A stretch of DNA of 64,000 bases from Herminiimonas arsenitoxidans (GTDB taxonomy: Bacteria; Pseudomonadota; Gammaproteobacteria; Burkholderiales; Burkholderiaceae_D), in NCBI RefSeq assembly GCF_900130075.1, contig NZ_LT671418.1, forward strand, positions 3,100,001 through 3,164,000, given 5' to 3'. The notes beneath the pieces were generated by a model. That model did no database searches, had not been told where the DNA came from, and was given only the letters and a program-made list of their open reading frames with translations. The first letter of the stretch is position 1. Each line of letters begins with the position of its first letter. The translations under genes and the position numbers were made by a program. Of this stretch, positions 59,832 to 64,000 are shown in pieces.

Positions 59832-60067
59832 AGTTGTTGTTGTGGGCCGTCGTCATTTTCGCGGTCATCTGGATACTCCGCAGTAAAAAATCATCGACCA
59901 AAGTTGATACTCCTCCAAGGAAACCGCAAGCTGCTGCTCTTGAAGGCGAGGCCATGCTGACTTGTGCGCATTGCGGAATACATTTTCCTGCCTCCGAAGC
60001 GGTATTCAATACTGCCAACACGGCGTTTTGCAGCGATGAGCATCGTCGCCTACATGTTGCACGCTAA
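59828..60067 (+). CDS. PP0621 family small membrane protein
   Basis: A 79-residue protein with one N-terminal helix (residues 3-18) and a C-terminal zinc-type motif CAHCGIHFPASEA ... FCSDEHRRLH. The two CxxC-like groups suggest a small zinc ribbon in the cytoplasm. The family is conserved upstream of pilS in Pseudomonas and betaproteobacteria, but its function is unknown. It overlaps the CcsA-like gene and precedes pilS by three bases. Confidence 0.82.
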   Translation: MKLLLWAVVIFAVIWILRSKKSSTKVDTPPRKPQAAALEGEAMLTCAHCGIHFPASEAVFNTANTAFCSDEHRRLHVAR

Positions 60068-60070
60068 TTC

Positions 60071-61765
60071 ATGAGCAGCATCAAACCTGTTCCTGAGGAT
60101 ACGCGGGCGACGTTCTGGCGTACCTTGCAGGCGTTTACCCTGACGCGCACTTTGATTGTGGGCGTTTTGCTCGGCTATTTCGGCATGAGCGCAGGCAAGT
60201 TATGGCTGCACAAAGAGCGCTTCTGGGACGCTTGTATTGTTTATCTGGTGCTGGCGCTGGTCTTTGTGTTGCTGTCTTTGTACTGGCGTCGTCGCTTCCT
60301 GTTGCAGGTAGTAGTACAGATAGCGGTTGATATTGCGGCTATCACCATGCTGTATTTGTCGGCTGGCGGCATCAAGAGCGGCTTGGCGATTCTGTATTTA
60401 TTCCCGCTGGCGGGAGGGGCAATTCTTGCGCCGCTGGTGCTGGCATTGTTTTTTGTCTCGGCTGTCACTTTGGTGCTGCTGGCAGAAAACGGTTATCAGC
60501 TGCTGAATGAAAATGCGGACATCTCATCTTCGCAGGTGGGTTTGTATGGTGCGGCATTTTTCATCATCATCTTTGCGATCAACCGCTTGGCGGCACGACT
60601 GATCAAGCAGGAATCGCTGGCGCTGGGACGAGGTCGGGCCTTGCATGTGCAGCAGGTGATCAATCGCCTAGTCATCGCCGATATGGAAGACGGCATTCTG
60701 GTCGTCGATCGCAAGGGACGTGTGTTGACGAGTAACCCAGCAGCTGCGCGCATGCTGGGGCTGACATTTCCACATGAAAAAGCATACGGCAAGCTATCAG
60801 ACATGGTGTGGCTGGCACCGATCGCCGCGGCTTATTCTTCCTGGAGTGCCAATTCAGGTTTGCGTGCGCCCACTCAGGCTAATACACAGGCGCCGACCTT
60901 TGTTTTCATCAAGCATACGGAAGACAATACCTTGCAAGGTGGTACGACGATCATGGGCGGCCGCCGCGAGTTGATGACGCATTTGAAATTGCGTTTTGCC
61001 AAAGTGGATGCAGACGGTGTACTGGAAGATCGCGTCGTGATCTTTTTGCAGGACGTGACTGAAATCGAGAACCAGGCACAGCAACTGAAGCTGGCATCGA
61101 TGGGACGTCTGACCGCAAGTATCGCGCATGAGGTGCGCAATCCTTTGTCTGCAATTGGTCATGCCACTTCTCTGTTGATAGAAGACGAGCCGAAGGCAAG
61201 TCAGCGCCGCTTGCTTACCATCATCAGTGAGAATGTGGCGCGCTTGAATCGCATGATTGAAGACATCTTGAAGCTGTCGCGCAAGGCGCATCAGTATCAC
61301 GAGCCACTTTGTCTTGGACTGCTGTTTGATGATGTTTTAGCCGAGTTGCGAGAAACACATGAACTCAAGGAAGACGTGATTGAAGTCGGTGATATGAAGC
61401 CGTATAAAGTCCGTTTCGATCCGTTGCATTTGCGCGAAATCGTCTTGAACTTGCTGACAAATGCGTTACGCTACGCGAGTGGTGCGCCTGGCAGTATCCG
61501 TATCTATATAGTGTCCAACATTGGACATAGACTGGAATTGCATGTGCAAGACAATGGATTGCAGATTAGCTCGGCAGTCCGCGCCCATTTATTCGAGCCG
61601 TTTTATACGACCTCTAATAAAGGCACCGGCCTCGGCCTTTATCTGGCGCGCGAACTGTGCCTGAATAATGGTGCGATGCTGAACTATGAATATAGAACGG
61701 ATGATGGACACAATTCGCCATCCGGTCGATTTGTGATTACTTTTGCCACTAACGAAGCTGTTTAA
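60071..61765 (+). CDS. pilS: Sensor histidine kinase PilS
   Basis: A 564-residue kinase with about six N-terminal helices (24-172), a PAS domain (about 195-330), and a kinase core with phospho-accepting His353 in ASIAHEVRNPLSA. The ATPase has the G2 box KGTGLGLYLAREL, but the G1 box reads DNGLQI where DNGPGI is usual. It controls pilin transcription through PilR. It lies 29 bases before pilR. Confidence 0.9.
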   Translation: MSSIKPVPEDTRATFWRTLQAFTLTRTLIVGVLLGYFGMSAGKLWLHKERFWDACIVYLVLALVFVLLSLYWRRRFLLQVVVQIAVDIAAITMLYLSAGGIKSGLAILYLFPLAGGAILAPLVLALFFVSAVTLVLLAENGYQLLNENADISSSQVGLYGAAFFIIIFAINRLAARLIKQESLALGRGRALHVQQVINRLVIADMEDGILVVDRKGRVLTSNPAAARMLGLTFPHEKAYGKLSDMVWLAPIAAAYSSWSANSGLRAPTQANTQAPTFVFIKHTEDNTLQGGTTIMGGRRELMTHLKLRFAKVDADGVLEDRVVIFLQDVTEIENQAQQLKLASMGRLTASIAHEVRNPLSAIGHATSLLIEDEPKASQRRLLTIISENVARLNRMIEDILKLSRKAHQYHEPLCLGLLFDDVLAELRETHELKEDVIEVGDMKPYKVRFDPLHLREIVLNLLTNALRYASGAPGSIRIYIVSNIGHRLELHVQDNGLQISSAVRAHLFEPFYTTSNKGTGLGLYLARELCLNNGAMLNYEYRTDDGHNSPSGRFVITFATNEAV

Positions 61766-61794
61766 ATGTCGATCAACCGTAAAAGCCGCACGCA

Positions 61795-63219
61795 ATGACC
61801 TCACCTCGCATCCTGATTGTTGATGATGAGGCAGATCTGCGTGAGCTGCTGGAAATCACACTCGTCAAAATGGGCCTGGATATCGATAGCGCCCAGAATC
61901 TGACTGTCGCGCGCGACTATCTTGCCAAGAATGAATACGCACTGGTCTTGACCGATATGCGCTTGCCGGATGGCTTGGGCATAGAGTTGGTGCAGGAAAT
62001 TACCGCGCAATACAAGAACACGCCGGTTGCCGTGATTACTGCATTCGGTAGCGCCGACAATGCGGTTGTGGCATTGAAGGCAGGTGCCTTTGATTATTTA
62101 TCCAAACCAGTAGGGCTGGAGCAATTGCGCGTGATGGTGCGTTCGGCTTTGCGTATCAGCCAGACTGGCACAGATCAAGCAATCGAGAAAACTGCCGCGC
62201 CAACTTCCTTGCGCTTGATGGGGCAATCGGATGCGATGCATGCCTTGCGCGTGCAAATCGCACGTCTGGCACGCAGCATGGCACCGGTTGCGATCAGCGG
62301 GGAATCCGGCAGCGGCAAAGAATTGGCTGCACGCGATATCCATGCGCAAAGTGCACGTAGCGACAAATCTTTTATCGCAGTCAATTGCGGCGCGATCCCG
62401 GAAAATTTGATGGAAGCGGAATTTTTCGGCTATCGCAAAGGTGCGTTTACCGGTGCGGTGGACGATAGAGATGGTTTCTTCCAGGCAGCTAACGGTGGCA
62501 CTTTGTTGCTGGATGAGGTGGCGGATCTGCCGCTGGCGATGCAAGTCAAATTGTTGCGCGCGATACAGGAACGTCGTGTGCGCAAGGTTGGGGCGACGGT
62601 GGAAGAGCCAGTTGATGTTCGTATTATTAGTGCGACGCATCAAAATTTGCACGATTGCGTTGGCAAAGGAACGTTCCGGCAGGATTTGTATTACCGCCTG
62701 AATGTGATCGAACTGAATTTGCCACCGCTACGTGAGCGTCTGGACGATATCGCCTTGCTGGCAAAAACGATCTTGACGCGACTGGGTGCCGAGCAAACCA
62801 CATTGACGCCAGCCGTGCTGGAAGCGCTGCAGCATTATTCTTTCCCGGGCAATGTGCGCGAACTGGAAAATATACTGGAACGTGCATTGGCATTTTCCAA
62901 TGATGGCTTGATAGAGGTTGCTGATCTGGTATTGAAGGCGCCAAGTGCAGCGAAAGCCGTGGCTGTTGCTCCGCAAGCAGAACTTCTCGCGGTTCCGTCA
63001 GATGTGAAAGTGGCGGAGATGGCAACAAGCGTCACCTCTTCTGCACGTGACTTGCCGGAATCATTGCCGGATCATCTGGATGATGTCGAACGCGAAATCA
63101 TTCGACGTGCATTAAGCAAAACACAATTCAATCGTACCCAAGCGGCCGAACTGCTCGGTATCAGCTTCCGTCAATTGCGTTATCGCATGCAGCGACTAGA
63201 TATTAATGCACCGGAATAA
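61795..63219 (+). CDS. pilR: Sigma-54-dependent response regulator PilR
   Basis: A 474-residue NtrC-type activator. The receiver domain has Asp54 as phosphorylation site, the AAA+ domain has Walker A GESGSGKE at 169-176 and the sigma-54 contact loop GAFTGA at 216-221, and a Fis-type helix-turn-helix ends the protein (NRTQAAELLGISFRQLRYRM). It activates pilA from a sigma-54 promoter; pilA is not in the window. It overlaps ampD. Confidence 0.94.
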   Translation: MTSPRILIVDDEADLRELLEITLVKMGLDIDSAQNLTVARDYLAKNEYALVLTDMRLPDGLGIELVQEITAQYKNTPVAVITAFGSADNAVVALKAGAFDYLSKPVGLEQLRVMVRSALRISQTGTDQAIEKTAAPTSLRLMGQSDAMHALRVQIARLARSMAPVAISGESGSGKELAARDIHAQSARSDKSFIAVNCGAIPENLMEAEFFGYRKGAFTGAVDDRDGFFQAANGGTLLLDEVADLPLAMQVKLLRAIQERRVRKVGATVEEPVDVRIISATHQNLHDCVGKGTFRQDLYYRLNVIELNLPPLRERLDDIALLAKTILTRLGAEQTTLTPAVLEALQHYSFPGNVRELENILERALAFSNDGLIEVADLVLKAPSAAKAVAVAPQAELLAVPSDVKVAEMATSVTSSARDLPESLPDHLDDVEREIIRRALSKTQFNRTQAAELLGISFRQLRYRMQRLDINAPE

Positions 63220-63844
63220 GACCGTGCAGAACACACCATCACCATTTCAGATCGATGCGGACGGTTGGGCGGCAGACGTTGTACGGCTGCCGTCGCCTAA
63301 TTTCGATGTGCGGGCTGAAGGAACAGAAATTGCATTAGTCGTTGTTCATAACATCAGTTTGCCGCCGGGTCAGTTTGGCGGTTCGTATATTTCTGATTTA
63401 TTTTTGAATCAATTAGATTACAATGCGGACCCCTATTTCGATCAGTTGCGACCTTTGCGCGTTTCGGCACACTTTTTAATTCGTCGGGACGGCACAGTGT
63501 TGCAATTCGTTTCGGCGAATGATCGGGCATGGCATGCTGGCGCTTCTTCCTTTTGCGGGCAGGAGCGTTGCAATGATTTTTCGATTGGGATTGAGTTGGA
63601 AGGCACAGACTTTGAACCATTTGAAGATGGGCAATATGCTGCGCTGGCATCACTGACTGTTGCATTAAAAGCTAGTTATCCTTTAATGAACGTTACTGGC
63701 CATGAGCATATTGCACCAGGTCGCAAGACCGATCCAGGGCCGTTTTTTGACTGGCAGAAGTACGAAGCACGCTATCGTTCCTTGCAACGTACAGCGATCA
63801 ATATGGGCACTGAATCGGCAGATTTGGCGTTCTGCATAATGTAA
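63206..63844 (+). CDS. ampD: 1,6-anhydro-N-acetylmuramyl-L-alanine amidase AmpD
   Basis: A 212-residue cytoplasmic zinc amidase for murein recycling. Zinc ligands are His48 (VVVHNIS), His166 (TGHEH) and Asp176 (GRKTDPGP). Loss of AmpD in other bacteria raises beta-lactamase through AmpR, but no ampC is seen here. The start at 63206 overlaps pilR by 14 bases; a GTG at 63224 is a possible alternative. Confidence 0.93.
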   Translation: MHRNKTVQNTPSPFQIDADGWAADVVRLPSPNFDVRAEGTEIALVVVHNISLPPGQFGGSYISDLFLNQLDYNADPYFDQLRPLRVSAHFLIRRDGTVLQFVSANDRAWHAGASSFCGQERCNDFSIGIELEGTDFEPFEDGQYAALASLTVALKASYPLMNVTGHEHIAPGRKTDPGPFFDWQKYEARYRSLQRTAINMGTESADLAFCIM

Positions 63845-63929
63845 AAAATACCGCGTGGCAATCCCATATATTCATATAAAAAAATATATCGAAAACTACT
63901 GAAAAATTGATTGCATCCTCGAGTTTCGC

Positions 63930-63975
63930 GCACTAGAATTAGTGCAGATCGTAACTTTCGCACTAGATGTAGTGA
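63930..63975 (+). promoter_or_regulatory. Tandem NrdR boxes
   Basis: Two palindromes, CACTA-GAAT-TAGTG (63931-63944) and CACTA-GATG-TAGTG (63961-63974), lie in the same orientation with centres exactly 30 bp apart, about three helical turns. This is the paired NrdR box design found upstream of ribonucleotide reductase operons. The controlled gene must lie past the end of the window. Confidence 0.82.
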
Positions 63976-64000
63976 ATTTGTCGGTCCCACCTTCAGTTTG

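Overview
The window (about 53-54 % GC by eye) is chromosomal DNA of a betaproteobacterium of order Burkholderiales, most likely Oxalobacteraceae of the Herminiimonas / Janthinobacterium type. The reasons are gene order (mraZ-to-ftsZ then lpxC, secA, argJ; pilBCD-coaE-zapD-yacG; ispB / rplU-rpmA-obgE-proB; rppH / proS; pilSR-ampD), a long betaproteobacterial-type MurD, and an RNase P RNA of bacterial class A. The assignment is inferred from gene content, not from a database search. No phage, insertion sequence, tRNA, CRISPR or rRNA was seen.

Region 1 (1-13.6 kb) is accessory metabolism: an alpha/beta hydrolase, two GlxA-type (DJ-1/PfpI + AraC) regulators on either side of a formyl-CoA:oxalate CoA-transferase gene, an M24 peptidase-like protein, a GntR/FCD regulator coupled to a stand-alone allophanate hydrolase, an LrgA/LrgB pair, two multihaem c-type cytochromes with a TM2 protein, and a MocR regulator divergent from rnpB.

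Region 2 (13.6-16.2 kb) holds rnpB, a secreted fasciclin-domain protein, a 50-residue membrane peptide (DUF3096-like) and a DUF4124 protein. A 582-bp intergenic stretch follows, with a 20-bp perfect palindrome, a sigma70-like promoter and a four-repeat MraZ operator.

Region 3 (16.2-36.5 kb) is a complete division and cell wall cluster: mraZ, rsmH, ftsL, ftsI, murE, murF, mraY, murD, ftsW, murG, murC, ddlB, ftsQ, ftsA, ftsZ. Most genes overlap or abut, so one long transcript is likely, with a large hairpin between ftsA and ftsZ and a terminator after ftsZ. A peroxiredoxin, lpxC (apparently leaderless), a DUF721 gene and an M23 peptidase follow.

Region 4 (36.7-49.2 kb) contains secA, argJ, a DUF815 ATPase, a MutT-like Nudix enzyme, and on the opposite strand the type IV pilus genes pilB-pilC-pilD with coaE, zapD and yacG, then ispB.

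Region 5 (49.3-64 kb) contains rplU-rpmA-obgE-proB behind a near-consensus promoter, a CNP1-like secreted protein with rppH, proS and a lytic transglycosylase, a histone H1-like SWIB protein, ffh, and a CcsA-like protein, PP0621-like protein, pilS, pilR and ampD series. The last 75 bases carry two NrdR-type boxes exactly 30 bp apart, predicting ribonucleotide reductase genes just beyond the window.

I did not find a convincing new multi-gene system. The most interesting items are regulatory DNA structures: the MraZ operator on its promoter, the ftsA-ftsZ hairpin, the leaderless lpxC promoter, the tandem NrdR boxes, the 20-bp palindrome and the GntR operator at the allophanate hydrolase start. 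Orphan enzymes (frc, allophanate hydrolase, cytochromes) come second.
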